A stretch of 64,000 bases of DNA from Prado023 sp963774745 (GCA_963774745.1 CAVZGE010000001.1:1-64000), one strand, 5' to 3'; shown: positions 8,691 through 17,889, counted from the stretch's first letter. Made by a program: numbers and translations. Notes: a model not told the origin generated them from the sequence alone.

Positions 8691-9422
8691 TCAGGGCAGG
8701 CTTCGGGGCACGTCGCGGTCCTTGTCGAGATCCAGCGCGGCGAGGGTGGCTGGTAGCTTCGTCAGGGATCGAATGCTGATCTTCCCCACTGCTGACTGGC
8801 CCGCTTGATCGCGGTCGACTAGTACTGCGTGGAGACCGGCAGCACGCGCACCCGCCACGTCGGTGACCGGGTCATCACCGACGAACACGACCGACCCTGG
8901 CCCAGTTCCCAGGCGCTGGCATAGGACGGCGAACGCCCCGGGATCTGGTTTCCCAGCGGGCAACTCGCTGGAGGCAACCACGACCGCGAACCGGTCGAGC
9001 AGGCCGATGCGCGCGAGCTTGGCGACCTGCTGCGCGCGCTGTCCGTTGGTCAGCACCCCCAGGACGTACCCGGCGGCCGCCAGGTCGTCCAACACCCCGC
9101 CAACGTCGTCGAAGGCCACCCAGTGCGACTCGTAGAACGTCACGTACTCGGCGAACAGCTCATCGAGATCCTCCTCGCCAACACCAGCACTGGATACCAG
9201 CGGCAAGAATGCACGCACACGCCGGCGCCGCTGCTCCTCGAAGCTGATCGCCCCGGAGGTGAACGCGGCGAAGTGCTCGCGCTCCAGCCTCAGCCAGTGC
9301 CCTGCGGCGTCCTCGGGGGCCTGCCAGCCTCGGGCAGCCACCCAGCTTCGGATCGCATCCCCGGCTGCCCGGTCATGGTCGAGGAGGGTGCCATCCAGAT
9401 CGAAGGCAACCGCGGTGATCAC
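8691..9422 (-). CDS. HAD-superfamily phosphatase
   Basis: Predicted 243 residues, usual for the YjjG/Gph-like HAD group. Motif I DLDGTLLDHD at residues 8-17 supplies the two catalytic aspartates, motif II is TNG, motif III is the lysine in GKPDPGAF, and motif IV is FVGDDPVTDVAGARAAG. A helical cap lies between motifs I and II. It should hydrolyse a small phosphorylated metabolite, but the cap does not identify which. No operon partner; repeat copy C follows its 3' end. Confidence 0.85.
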   Translation of the reverse strand: MITAVAFDLDGTLLDHDRAAGDAIRSWVAARGWQAPEDAAGHWLRLEREHFAAFTSGAISFEEQRRRRVRAFLPLVSSAGVGEEDLDELFAEYVTFYESHWVAFDDVGGVLDDLAAAGYVLGVLTNGQRAQQVAKLARIGLLDRFAVVVASSELPAGKPDPGAFAVLCQRLGTGPGSVVFVGDDPVTDVAGARAAGLHAVLVDRDQAGQSAVGKISIRSLTKLPATLAALDLDKDRDVPRSLP

Positions 9423-9474
9423 GCCCGCAATACTGGCACCCCCCAGATGGCCTCGACGGCGCCAGCCACCAGCG

Positions 9475-9708
9475 TCACCACCCCTTGTCGAGGGGTGTGA
9501 CCGACACGAGGGTGACCCCGAGATCGCGGACCTTGGCGAGCAGGCCGTGCAACTGCGACTGGTCGTTCACGAGGCCGCGGAGGGTGGTCGTGCCGTCGTC
9601 GTTGTGGGTGATGTCGAGGCCGCCGAACCAGGCCGACCAGTGCTGGTCGAGGTGTCCCTGGATGCGCAGCTCGTAACACCCGGGGTCCGAGGGGTTGTGG
9701 CCGTTCAT
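9475..9708 (-). CDS. conserved small protein of the LuxR-associated membrane operon
   Basis: A 77-residue protein from the ATG at 9708, 2 bp after the stop of the DUF2306-type gene. It contains CYELRIQGHLDQHWSAWFGG, then a DGTTTLRG beta hairpin and LHGLLAKVRDLGVTLVSVTPLD. I recall similar small proteins beside LuxR-type regulators and membrane proteins in actinobacteria, but no function is established. The fold looks like a small alpha/beta sandwich, possibly a ligand-binding or dimerisation module. Confidence 0.7.
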   Translation of the reverse strand: MNGHNPSDPGCYELRIQGHLDQHWSAWFGGLDITHNDDGTTTLRGLVNDQSQLHGLLAKVRDLGVTLVSVTPLDKGW

Positions 9709-9710
9709 GG

Positions 9711-10416
9711 TCAGGCCACCACCAACGCGGCTCGCGCTCGCCTCGCGTGGACTCCTGGTCGACGGATGATCCACTCGGCGACTGCAAGGTTGATGACCCA
9801 ACCGGACGTGACCGACAACGCTGTGCTGAGGTCGCTGGTTCCGAAGATGCCCTCGCCGATGCCTTGGGTGAAGGCCTGGGTGCCCGCAGCCACGGCGAGG
9901 GCATAGGCGCGGATCATCCAGGCGCGATGCGCGGCGACGTCGCGGCGTCGGATCGCTGTGAAGCCCAGGATGATGCAGGTGGCCGTCGCGGAGCCGACCA
10001 TGAGCCGGACGGTCCACAGCAGGGCGCCCCCGGGGGCGTCGGGGTAGGCCAGGGTCATCCAGAGCCCGGAGCCGGCGACGGCCAGGCCGGCTGCGACGAG
10101 CACGCGGCCGGCGTGGCGATGCCAGGTGCGATGGCGGTGGCGCATCCGGGCGGGGAACTGGAACGCCCCGACGACGGCGAACACCGCAGCGGCGACGACG
10201 TGCAGGACGAGGGGGGCGGGGAAGGCATCGATGCGAGGGTTGGTGGGCAGCAGTCTGCGGACCGCCGGCGACCTCGAGGAGACGCAGGGACCCGGCCACC
10301 AGCGGGATGGTGGTCAGGGCAACCAGTGCGGCAGGGACCCGCCAGCTCGGCCCCCGCCGGGACCCCGGGCGACGCGCTGGCGCCGACCGGGTCCCGTGAG
10401 CGGTGGGCTGACTCAT
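9711..10416 (-). CDS. DUF2306-type membrane protein, one frameshift
   Basis: Starts at the ATG at 10416 (MSQPTAHGTRS), which overlaps the upstream gene's TGA (ATGA). The frame changes near 10254: LRLLEVAGGPQ in one frame continues as LLPTNPRIDAFPAPLVLH in another, consistent with one inserted base or two lost ones. Downstream are about four membrane helices with FAVVGAFQF, WHRHAGRVL and AHRAWMIRAYAL, typical of DUF2306 proteins, whose conserved histidines may bind a metal or haem. Either a pseudogene or a sequencing error. Confidence 0.7.
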
Positions 10417-11102
10417 TGCACGAGTGCCGTCGCGATGGGCCGAGTGCTGACGGCCGTCGCCTGCGGGTCGTGGCTGGGGCGAGCGACGTTCCACAGCGAG
10501 TACCCCAGGCCGATCATGGCGATCGAGTTGGGGAAGGCCAGGAACCGGTAGAAGGCGTCGGGCAGGACGGCGAGCGTGACGGTGAGGACGCTGGCGACGG
10601 CCAGGAGTGCGGCCGCCCAGCGGGCCAGAACGCGTGCCCGGTACAGCGCGATGCCGAAGATGAGGCCGCCGCCCAGGAAGGTGATGCCGGAGACGTTGAG
10701 CACGACCTGCATCAGGCCGATGTCACCGCTGGCGCTGCCGTTGGTGGCTGCAGCGAGGACGTCGTTGACGTAGCCGGGATCGGTCTCAGCGATGGCGGGG
10801 AGGACGAACGCGCTGACGAAGGCGACGCCGATGATGGTGATGTAGCCGGCAGCGAAGACCAGGTACCCGACCAGGCCCAGGAGCCCCATCCGCTTCACCT
10901 GGTGCAGGTACATCCCGGTGATGCCGGCTAGGGCCAGGGTGGCCATCAGCACCTTCAACGAGTTGCGCACGGCCCACTCGGTCGTTGTGACGGAGGTGAC
11001 GTCCGAGTGGGGGTGGTTGATCTGGATTCCGATGAAGAGCAGGCCCGCAGCGACCGCGGCGACGCCGGCGGCCCTGGTGAGGGTGGTGGGTGTGATGGTC
11101 AT
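10413..11102 (-). CDS. integral membrane protein, first gene of a three-gene operon
   Basis: Predicted 229 residues from the ATG at 11102 (MTITPTTLTRAAGV). About six membrane helices. A conserved-looking loop IQINHPHSDVTSVTTTEWAV follows the first helix and a second loop holds ETDPGYVNDVL. It resembles uncharacterised actinobacterial proteins found beside LuxR regulators. It overlaps the DUF2306-type gene by 4 bp and runs in the same direction as the LuxR-type gene upstream, which probably regulates it. Confidence 0.7.
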   Translation of the reverse strand: MTITPTTLTRAAGVAAVAAGLLFIGIQINHPHSDVTSVTTTEWAVRNSLKVLMATLALAGITGMYLHQVKRMGLLGLVGYLVFAAGYITIIGVAFVSAFVLPAIAETDPGYVNDVLAAATNGSASGDIGLMQVVLNVSGITFLGGGLIFGIALYRARVLARWAAALLAVASVLTVTLAVLPDAFYRFLAFPNSIAMIGLGYSLWNVARPSHDPQATAVSTRPIATALVQ

Positions 11103-11264
11103 GACCGACTCCTTGACTGGTTCGGTGGTCCGCGGCGGATGCCTCGGGATGTCCGGAACGTATGGCGGCGGGGTCGACCGAGGCGTCACCACTTGTGGTG
11201 ATCGACGATGTGACTGTGCGCGCGCGCCGGGAGGGCGGGGCCGCCTGCCGGCAGCCCTGGGCCG

Positions 11265-14039
11265 CTACAGCAGACCGAGCTCGCGGGCGCGGCGGACGGC
11301 GGCGGACCGGTTGTTGACGTCGAGCTTGGTGAAGATGCGCTTGGTATGGGTGCGCAGTGTGTTCAGGGACACGAACAGCTGACGGGCGAGCTCGGGGCCG
11401 GTGAGGTCACTGTCGAGCCGGCGCAGGACCTCGAGCTCCCGTTCGCTGAGCGGGTCGGCCAGGGGGACCCCTCCGGGCGCCACCGCGGGCGACAGCTGCG
11501 CGCCGGCGGCGGCGTCGAGGAGTCGCTGGGCGTGCTGCCGCAACACGTCGGACCCGCCGCTGCTCTCGCGCGTGGCGTCGTGGAGCAGGGCGAGCATCGG
11601 GGCTCCCTCGTCGAGGAACAGGCGCACGTAGCCCTCCGGTTCCGGCGCGCCCACGAGCGCCTGCTCCAACTCGGTGAGCGCCTCCTGTTGGTCACCTCGG
11701 ACATGCAGGGTCACGGCGCGCAGCATGCCGATCTCCAGCAGGCTGCCGCCTCGAGTCGGGGCAGCGGCGTCGTGGTGGAGCCGTTCCAGCAGGCCGAGCA
11801 CATCGCCCAGTGGCCGCGTACCGCGCGTGCCATCCGCAGCAACGTCGCGCAGGGTCCGGGCCAGCAGCAGCCGCACGAGGGTGAGGTGCTCGTACTCCCA
11901 CAGGAAGGTCACCTCGTCGCTGGTCGTGACGCCGCGGTCGAGCGCCCACTCCTCGGCCGCGCCGAGGTCTGCCGCACGCGATCTGCACGCGGGCTCGCAT
12001 GGCCGCGATGGGACGCAGGTCCGGGTAGAAGCCGGGCCGGTACAGGGCGTGGGCCTGGTCGAGCAGCTTCACCGCGCCGTCGTGGTCCCCGGATGCGGCG
12101 CGGACATGCGCGGCGGCCACGAACCACCGGTGTCGGTTCTCGGTGATCGAGCTGTGCTCACGCAGCGCCCTCGCGGTCTCGAGGTGTGCCGCTGCACCTG
12201 CCAGATCGTTGAGCTCGCGGTCCAGCTCAGCCAGCCCCACATGCAGGTCGGCCGTGGCCCGCGGGTACGGCTCGCCGCCCCGGGTCGCGGTCGACAGGGC
12301 CTGCTCGTACAGCTGTCGCGCCCGGTGTGGTCGGCCCGCTGTGAGCCACATGTCGCCGAGCACCACCGTGCTGTCCAGCTCGTCGACCAGATTGCCTGCT
12401 GCGTGCAGGCTGCGAACCGCCTGCCGAGAAGGTGGTCAGGGCCTCCTCCACGTCGCCGCCTGCCCACGCGGCCAGACCGAGGATTCCGCCCCCGGCCCCG
12501 CGCACGAAGTGGTCCTGGGCTCCGGCCAGGTCCACGGCGTGCCGCGCGTGGGCCACGGTGGCCGGGACGTCGCCACGCGCCTGCGCCAGCGCCGCGCGAT
12601 AGACCCACAGGGTCGCCGGTGCGGTGCGCAGGTCCTCGGTGTCCGCCCAGCTCGCCGCGAGCTCCTGGTCGTGAGCGCCGGCGGCCAGAGCGGCCTCGGC
12701 GTCGTCGAGCCAGCGTTCCATGCCGGCCAGGTCACCGGTCATCATCAGCGACCACGCGGACACGATGCTGATCACCGGGCGCCGTCGCGCCACGGGCTCA
12801 GGCAGCGACCGGATCCAGTCCAGCATCAGGCTGTCCTGGCGGGTGCGCCGCAGCTCCGGCAGAGCCGACTCCATCAGGTAGGCGGCGCGCTCGTGGTCGC
12901 CAGCGGCCAGGGAGTGGCGGACGGCGTCCGTGAGCAGGGAATGGGCGGCGTACCAACCGGATGCCGCCCGATGCAGCGCAGGTACCTGCTCCGGAAGCTC
13001 GGCCATCAGCCGAGCCCGGAGGACGTCGCCGAACAGGTGGTGGTACCGGTACCAGGAGCGCTGCCCATCCAGCGCGACCACGAACACGTTGGCGCGGTCC
13101 AGCTCCTCGAGGACGCGGCCGCCGTGCGTGCCTCCCGTGACCGCGTCGCACAAGGCGCCGGTCAGCCGCTCCAGGATTGAGGTACGCAGCAGGAAGTCAC
13201 GCACCTCGGCGCTCTGGCGTGCCAGCACCTCGTCCACCAGGTAGTCGATGACCAGGCGGTTGCTGCCGGTGAAGGCGTTGATGAAGTCGACGACTTCTCC
13301 GTGCTCCGCAAGTCCACGCAGGGACAGCGCCAGCCAGCTGGAGGCCGGCGATCCAGCCCTCGGTGCGCTCCTCGAGGGCCTGCACGTCGCTGTCCGCGAG
13401 GTCCAGGCCCATCACCTCGTTGAGGAAGGCCCGCGCCTCCGCCGGCGCGAAGCGAAGGCCCGCGGCCCGAACCTCGGTCAGCTGTCCGCGACTGCGCAGC
13501 CTCGACAGCGGGAACGGCGGATCCGAGCGCGTCGCCACGAGCAGGTGCAGCTGCTCGGGCATGTGGTCCAGCAGGAAGGTCATGGCCTCGTGAACCTCAG
13601 GTGCCACGATCGCGTGGTAGTCGTCGAGCACGAGCAGCCAGTGGCTGGCGGGTCGTCGCTGCCCCACGCGTTCGAGCTCGTTGACCACCGCGGTGATCGC
13701 CGCGGACGGGGGCGCTGCACTCAGGGCATCCAGCTCCTCGGCGTCCAGGTCGAGCCCGACGCCGGACAGTGCTGCCCACAGGTGGGCAAGGAACCGCGAC
13801 AGCGCGTTGTCGCCCTCGTCGAGGGAGAGCCAGGCCACCGCCACGTCGGCGTCTGCGCGGCGCGCTGCCCAGTCGCTGAGCAGCGTCGACTTCCCGAAGC
13901 CAGCGGGCGCGGAGATCAAGGTGAGTCGGTGACCGCGGAGCAGGGTGCTGTCCAACTGCTCGGCAAGCCCCGGCCGCGCCACCAGCTCAGACCGCGGCGT
14001 CGGCGGGAACAGCTTGGTGGCGAGCACCGGAATGGGCAC
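11265..14039 (-). pseudogene. MalT-type LuxR-family regulator broken by three frameshifts
   Basis: From the GTG at 14039 the total is about 924 codons, the usual size of MalT-like large LuxR regulators. N-terminus PIPVLATKLFPP, Walker A region SAPAGFGKSTLL, Walker B-like WLLVLDDYHAI, helical TPR-like middle, and a C-terminal LuxR helix-turn-helix (LSERELEVLRRLDSDLTGPE, then LFVSLNTLRTHTKRIFTKLD). The frame shifts near 13338 (after GWIAGLQLA), 12425 and 11975, each time resuming obvious homology. Intact, it would be an ATP- and ligand-dependent activator, probably of the operon 9475-11102. It is either decayed or the sequence has indel errors. Confidence 0.85.
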
Positions 14040-14364
14040 CTCTGGATCATAGGAGCGTCGGCACACGACGTTCGGTCGTGCGCGATCGATCACGCCCGAA
14101 CCAGATGTCCTTCGCGGCGGTGCGTGTTCTCGAGCTCCTCACCGGCGAAGCGATCGGCTCTCCCGAGCCGTGATACGTCCAGCGCTGACCGGCATGAGGG
14201 CACGATCGCGCCGCGGCCAGTGAGCTGGTGGGGCGGCTGGTCGAACTGGCGGCGTCAGGGGGAGTCCGCGTGGCGAGGCCGCTGCTGTGACATCGTTGCC
14301 GTCTGAGTCGCTGTGATTGACCGGCGCAGGCAGGGCATGTCCGGCCATTGTTCAGGGGGTACCG
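14040..14364. other. intergenic region, nothing seen
   Basis: About 325 bp between the divergent LuxR-type gene and the DnaJ-like gene. It should contain both promoters, but I see no clear -10 box, hairpin or protein-like frame. Confidence 0.4.
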
Positions 14365-15675
14365 ATGCCGATCAACCGCAATTGGCTCAACACCGACTTC
14401 TACGGCGTGCTCCACGTGGCACGGACCGCGACCCAGGAGGAGATCACGCGTGCGTACCGTCGGGCCTCCAAGGTGTTCCACCCCGACGCCTCCCAGGACG
14501 CGACAGACACCGCGCTGCAGGCACAAGTCAATGCGGCCTACGAGGTCCTGGGCAACCCGGTCAAGCGACGGGTGTATGACGACCACTTGAAGGCCGTGGC
14601 TGAGGGCTACTTCCAAGACCCCGGCCGGCCAGCGCCGCCGCCGAAGAATCCCGGCGCCCGCCCGCCACCCGACGAACAGAAGGATCAAGCCGCTGCTCCG
14701 CCCAAGGGCCCGGATGCGCAGGTCAGGTTCCCACTGACCCGAAAGCAGTTGCGGACCGGCGGCGAGTTCGACGGTCCCCCCATGGTCGAGTTCCCGTGCG
14801 CGGTGTGCGGCGGCACGGGGGTGCTACATCGATCGATCCACGGGGAGAGCCGCTGTACGAACTGTGCAGGCACTGGGGTCCGTCGGCGTAGTGCGCCGGT
14901 CGTGCATTTCGCCGTGCCCAGCGGATCGAAGCTCGGGCAGCGGATCGCCATTCCTGAACACGGCTTGCCATCGCCGGTCCCCGGTGGCAGGTCCGGCGAT
15001 CTCGTGATCACTCTGACCGACGGTGACCCCAGCGGCTCCCGCCGACGGTGGGCCGGGGTCGCGCTGCTGCTGGCGGTCCTCCTCGGCGGTTCGCTGTGGC
15101 TGACGAATCGAGCGTCGCCCGGCCCCGATGCTGCGCCGGCACCGACAGACCTGGCAGCTCCACCTGCTGGGGGGTCCGCGGACTCAACTCCGGTCGTGGA
15201 AGAGTCGACCAGCGCTGAGCCAGGGAGCACGCCGCAGGCGGTGCCCATTCCGACCACCGAGCAAGAGGCCGAGTCCCTGCTCGCGGCAACCGCCCGAGCA
15301 GACGGGCCCCTCCTCCCGCCGTCTGGAACCTGGGTGCCCCAGGTCAGCAGCAAGTGCCCCGCGCTGGAGCAAGTCGATCTCATGAACGAATCTGGTGTGC
15401 TCGGCTACGCCGATGGCAGGGACGAGTTGTATCCCGACGGACTGGGCAGCGTGAACATCTGGCTATACCACCGGGCGATGCTCGGCCGATTCGGTGACGT
15501 AGTCCTCGTGGAGCAGACACCGTCCCCGGAGCTGTGCCGCGGCACACGGCTGTGGAGGAGTTGGGTCGTGGGGGTGCAGTCCGACTCCCCGGAACCGATC
15601 GAGCAATGGTGTCTGGACCGCGGGATTCCTTCACCGGAGTGCGCCCCCCACCAGATCAAGCCCAAGTCGTCCTGA
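14365..15675 (+). CDS. membrane-anchored DnaJ-like protein with zinc-finger repeats
   Basis: Predicted 436 residues from the ATG at 14365, with GGGGG 7 nt upstream. An N-terminal J domain (residues 6-70, DFYGVLHVARTATQEEI, HPD motif in VFHPDAS) would stimulate an Hsp70. A proline-rich linker leads to a DnaJ-C-like region with only two of the usual four zinc motifs (CAVCGGTG, CTNCAGTG), ending in GDLVITLTDGDP. One membrane helix (VALLLAVLLGGSLWL, about 231-248) follows, then a Pro/Ser/Thr linker and a roughly 130-residue extracytoplasmic domain with cysteines. It may link cytoplasmic DnaK to an envelope function. Confidence 0.8.
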   Translation: MPINRNWLNTDFYGVLHVARTATQEEITRAYRRASKVFHPDASQDATDTALQAQVNAAYEVLGNPVKRRVYDDHLKAVAEGYFQDPGRPAPPPKNPGARPPPDEQKDQAAAPPKGPDAQVRFPLTRKQLRTGGEFDGPPMVEFPCAVCGGTGVLHRSIHGESRCTNCAGTGVRRRSAPVVHFAVPSGSKLGQRIAIPEHGLPSPVPGGRSGDLVITLTDGDPSGSRRRWAGVALLLAVLLGGSLWLTNRASPGPDAAPAPTDLAAPPAGGSADSTPVVEESTSAEPGSTPQAVPIPTTEQEAESLLAATARADGPLLPPSGTWVPQVSSKCPALEQVDLMNESGVLGYADGRDELYPDGLGSVNIWLYHRAMLGRFGDVVLVEQTPSPELCRGTRLWRSWVVGVQSDSPEPIEQWCLDRGIPSPECAPHQIKPKSS

Positions 15676-16239
15676 CCAAGGCGGGCGCGAGCCTGAGTGT
15701 CGGTCGGGCGCCTCTGATCTCGACCGCCAGCACCAGCCGGCGGGAGCGGCCACCCTCGCGATCTGGGCGTCAAGATAGGCCTTCGGTGCAACGTCGATTT
15801 GCGCTCGCCCGTGCCGGTGGCGGCACCTGCCCCTACCGGCTATCGCGCTGGACGGGGCGGGGATGTGGTGCCGGTCCCTGCCATCGACACCGAGCGGGGG
15901 GTCGACCATGGCCAGGAACGAGCGGATGTTGTTGCGGTGGTCATCCAAGGGGTAGTCCAGCGTCCGGCTCGATCCGAATCCGTATCCAGGGTTCGGGCCT
16001 GTCAACGACAAGTACCCCGTGCCCCCAGTCTCATCTGGGCGGAGCTAACAGGTGGCGTGGTCGGTGCCGTGATCTGCGGGTTCTTGGGACGCCCGAAGGT
16101 CGGGCAGGTCATCCGGCATGCCGGCCACGGTAGCAACGTCCTCCCCGTGATTCGACAGCCCGCGGCCTGAGCCCGAGGGCGCCTCGGTGACCAGCCAGAC
16201 CACAGGCACCTCGACCTCACCGAGCCGCGACCTACCGCC
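15676..16239. other. intergenic region with weak frames
   Basis: No secure gene. On the minus strand a frame starting near 16011 begins with a protein-like stretch including LDYPLDDHRNNIRSFLAMVD, then turns into low-complexity sequence, as expected of a truncated gene. Another minus-strand frame (16045-16269) starts inside the dispersed repeat and contains VPVVWLVTEAPSGSGRGLS. Both could be remnants. Confidence 0.3.
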
Positions 16240-16273
16240 GCCAATCGCGCACGTCGGGCCAGGCATCACCGCC
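16240..16273 (+). repeat. dispersed repeat copy D
   Basis: Contains TCGCGCACGTCGGGCCAGGC then ATCACC, in the same orientation as the other copies. With copy B at 16840 it brackets the VOC-domain gene, giving a repeat-gene-repeat unit of about 600 bp. Confidence 0.6.
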
Positions 16274-16336
16274 CAATGCTTCCCTTGCGCATCGAGGTGG
16301 CTTGACCGCGAAACTGCCGCCCCCTACCGTCCCAGG

Positions 16337-16990
16337 ATGGCTCAACCGGGCGACGCCGAACCTCCGTCTCGCGATCTTGCGGCGACGGCGGCGTTCTACA
16401 CACGACTCGGATTCGTCGAGGAGTACCGCGACGCCGGCTGGCTGATCCTCACCCGCGATGGGGCGACGCTTGAGTTCTTTCCATTCTTCGACCTCGACCC
16501 AGCCACAAGCTCCTTCGGCTGCTGCCTGCGTCTGGACGATGTCGATGAGTTCTTCCAGACGTGCGTGGTGGCGGGCCTTCCCGTCGCTACCCAGGGATGG
16601 CCTCGACTGCACCCGCCCAAGGTGGAGGAGTCGGGGTTGCGAATCGGAGCGCTGATCGACTTGGACGGCACCCTTCTGCGCCTCATAGGCGAATCCGTAG
16701 AACCCGACGTCACAACCTCCGGTGAGGACGTGGGCGCCACAAGACGGGACACCTCTACCGCCTGGCCTAGACGCGCCAGTGGCCATTCCGCCCGCGCCAC
16801 AGTCCTGAGTCGGTTCAACGCAGAACCTGCTGCACTTCGGCCTGTCGCGCACGTTGGGGCAGGCATCACAGCGGCCCAGGGGTGGGGCCGGGAGCTTGGT
16901 CAGGCGGGCGTCGGGTCACGGGTGTGGGTGCTTTCGTGCTTGTTGGGTGACGGCGTCGGTGACGATGTCAGTGGCCTGGTCGAGGGTTAG
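16337..16990 (+). CDS. VOC-family (bleomycin-resistance-like) protein with read-through tail
   Basis: The ATG at 16337 opens a 217-residue frame. Residues 12-120 look like a bleomycin-resistance or glyoxalase fold: SRDLAATAAFYTRLGFVEEY, LEFFPFFDLDP, CLRLDDVDEFFQTC and GALIDLDGTLLRLIGE. Binding proteins of this class sequester small molecules or use a metal. The natural end should be near residue 125. The remaining 90 residues read through repeat copy B (PVAHVGAGIT) into unrelated DNA, so the original stop has probably been lost or replaced. It is flanked by two copies of the dispersed repeat. Confidence 0.7.
   Translation: MAQPGDAEPPSRDLAATAAFYTRLGFVEEYRDAGWLILTRDGATLEFFPFFDLDPATSSFGCCLRLDDVDEFFQTCVVAGLPVATQGWPRLHPPKVEESGLRIGALIDLDGTLLRLIGESVEPDVTTSGEDVGATRRDTSTAWPRRASGHSARATVLSRFNAEPAALRPVAHVGAGITAAQGWGRELGQAGVGSRVWVLSCLLGDGVGDDVSGLVEG
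16840..16874 (+). repeat. dispersed repeat copy B
   Basis: Contains GCCTGTCGCGCACGTTGGGG then CAGGCATCAC. Arms GCCTG/CAGGC form an inverted repeat with a 15-nt loop. It is the copy closest to A, with similarity extending about 12 bp to the left. The VOC frame runs through it. Confidence 0.6.
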
Positions 16991-17411
16991 CCGGCTTGGC
17001 GCAGTGTGGTGTAGGTGGCGGGGTGGACGAGACCGGCGACTACTTTGGTCAGGGCTCGTCTCGACGCCGGCCAGGGCCTCGGCGTACAGCCCGTGCAGTG
17101 CACGGCTGACGTCGGCGTTGGCTTTCGCGAGCACGGGGATGTCGGTGATCTCGGGGCCGAGGAGGGCCCACCATCGGTTGGTGCGTTCGTAGAAGTCGAA
17201 CATCGCCGCGGTCAGCGCCGTAGCCTGGCCGGCACCGATCGGGTGCCGGCGAAGATGCTGGCCTCGGGCAGCCGGATGTCGGCCATCAGCCGGTCGACCA
17301 CGGCCTGCAGGAGCAGCTCGGGGGTGGCGAAGTGGTTGGTGACTGTGGCGGTCGCCACGTCCGCGGCCCTGGCCACGCTCGGCTCGATCGTGGTACCCCG
17401 AGCCCCGCGCC
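16916..17411 (-). pseudogene. TetR-family regulator remnant
   Basis: TetR pieces in three frames. The helix-turn-helix part (TTIEPSVARAADVATATVTN, HFATPELLLQAVVDRLMADI) lies at about 17260-17410. The ligand-domain part (MFDFYERTNRWWALLGPEI, ANADVSRALHGLYAEALAG) lies at about 17060-17220. The C-terminal part (ALTKVVAGLVHPATYTTLRQ, LTLDQATDIVTDAVTQQA) lies at about 16920-17060. Several frameshifts separate them, so no functional repressor is made. The 5' end is joined directly to a hicB fragment, suggesting a deletion fused two genes. Confidence 0.7.
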
Positions 17412-17644
17412 GGGAGAAAGACCGCGAGGGCAGCGGTTCGGGCACCAGCATCGCCGGGTCGGTGTGCCCATCCCGGACCATGCTGCGGCGAACGGGCGCG
17501 GATCCCGCCCAGCGAGTGCCCTCTCGGCTCGGCCAGCCGCGACAGTGAGGGCAGCTCCACGCAGGTAGCGACGTACTGATCGTCCTCGACCGACCAGGTG
17601 ACCCGGTACGTGTAGCGGGTGACATCAACCATCGTCTCGCTCAT
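17412..17644 (-). pseudogene. HicB-type antitoxin, truncated and frameshifted
   Basis: ATG at 17644 overlaps the hicA stop (ATGA). The first 30 or so residues (YTYRVTWSVEDDQYVATCVE, LPSLSRLAE) are a clear HicB N-terminal domain. A frameshift near 17515 then leads into MVRDGHTDPAMLVPEPLPSR followed by SFS, the next HicB segment. The expected ribbon-helix-helix DNA-binding end is missing and TetR sequence takes its place. Without it, autorepression and perhaps toxin neutralisation would be impaired. Confidence 0.7.
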
Positions 17645-17889
17645 GAGCCAGCCTCCTTCTTCTCGATCGCGGCCAGGACCTGGCGCACCTGGTAGGCCTT
17701 CGCCGTGCCGTGATTGTTCTGGATGTTCACCCGCGGGTCGCCGGGCCACGGCGTCTTGAACACCAGATGCGATCCACTGCTGGTTCTCGGCGGGCCGAAG
17801 TGGTGCTCGCAGACCTTGGCCAGGTCGTCGAAGCGGATGTTGCGCGGGTTGGCGCGCACGTCGGCGACGATCTTGGCTACCGAGGGCAC
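17641..17889 (-). CDS. hicA: HicA-type mRNA interferase toxin
   Basis: Predicted 82 residues from a GTG at 17889; a -10-like TACCAT lies 6 nt before it, suggesting a leaderless start. HicA features: helix MPSVAKIVADVRANPRNI, then FDDLAKVCEHHFG, the catalytic histidine in SGSHLVFKTPWPG, and a basic C-terminus with NNHGTAKAYQVRQVLAAIEK. The double-stranded-RNA-binding-like fold cleaves mRNA. The partner antitoxin gene downstream is damaged, so this toxin is either inactive, silent or neutralised by another antitoxin. Confidence 0.8.
   Translation of the reverse strand: MPSVAKIVADVRANPRNIRFDDLAKVCEHHFGPPRTSSGSHLVFKTPWPGDPRVNIQNNHGTAKAYQVRQVLAAIEKKEAGS

Noticed and set aside
9475..10494. 339-codon minus-strand frame treated as one protein
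   Set aside because: It joins the DUF2306 N-terminus, out-of-frame noise and the separate 77-residue gene; real signals lie in two different frames.
16813..16860. Integron attC-like site: GTTCAAC on the left and GTTGGGG on the right around repeat copy B
   Set aside because: The right core does not fit GTTRRRY (G in place of the last pyrimidine), other copies lack the left core, and no integron integrase is present.
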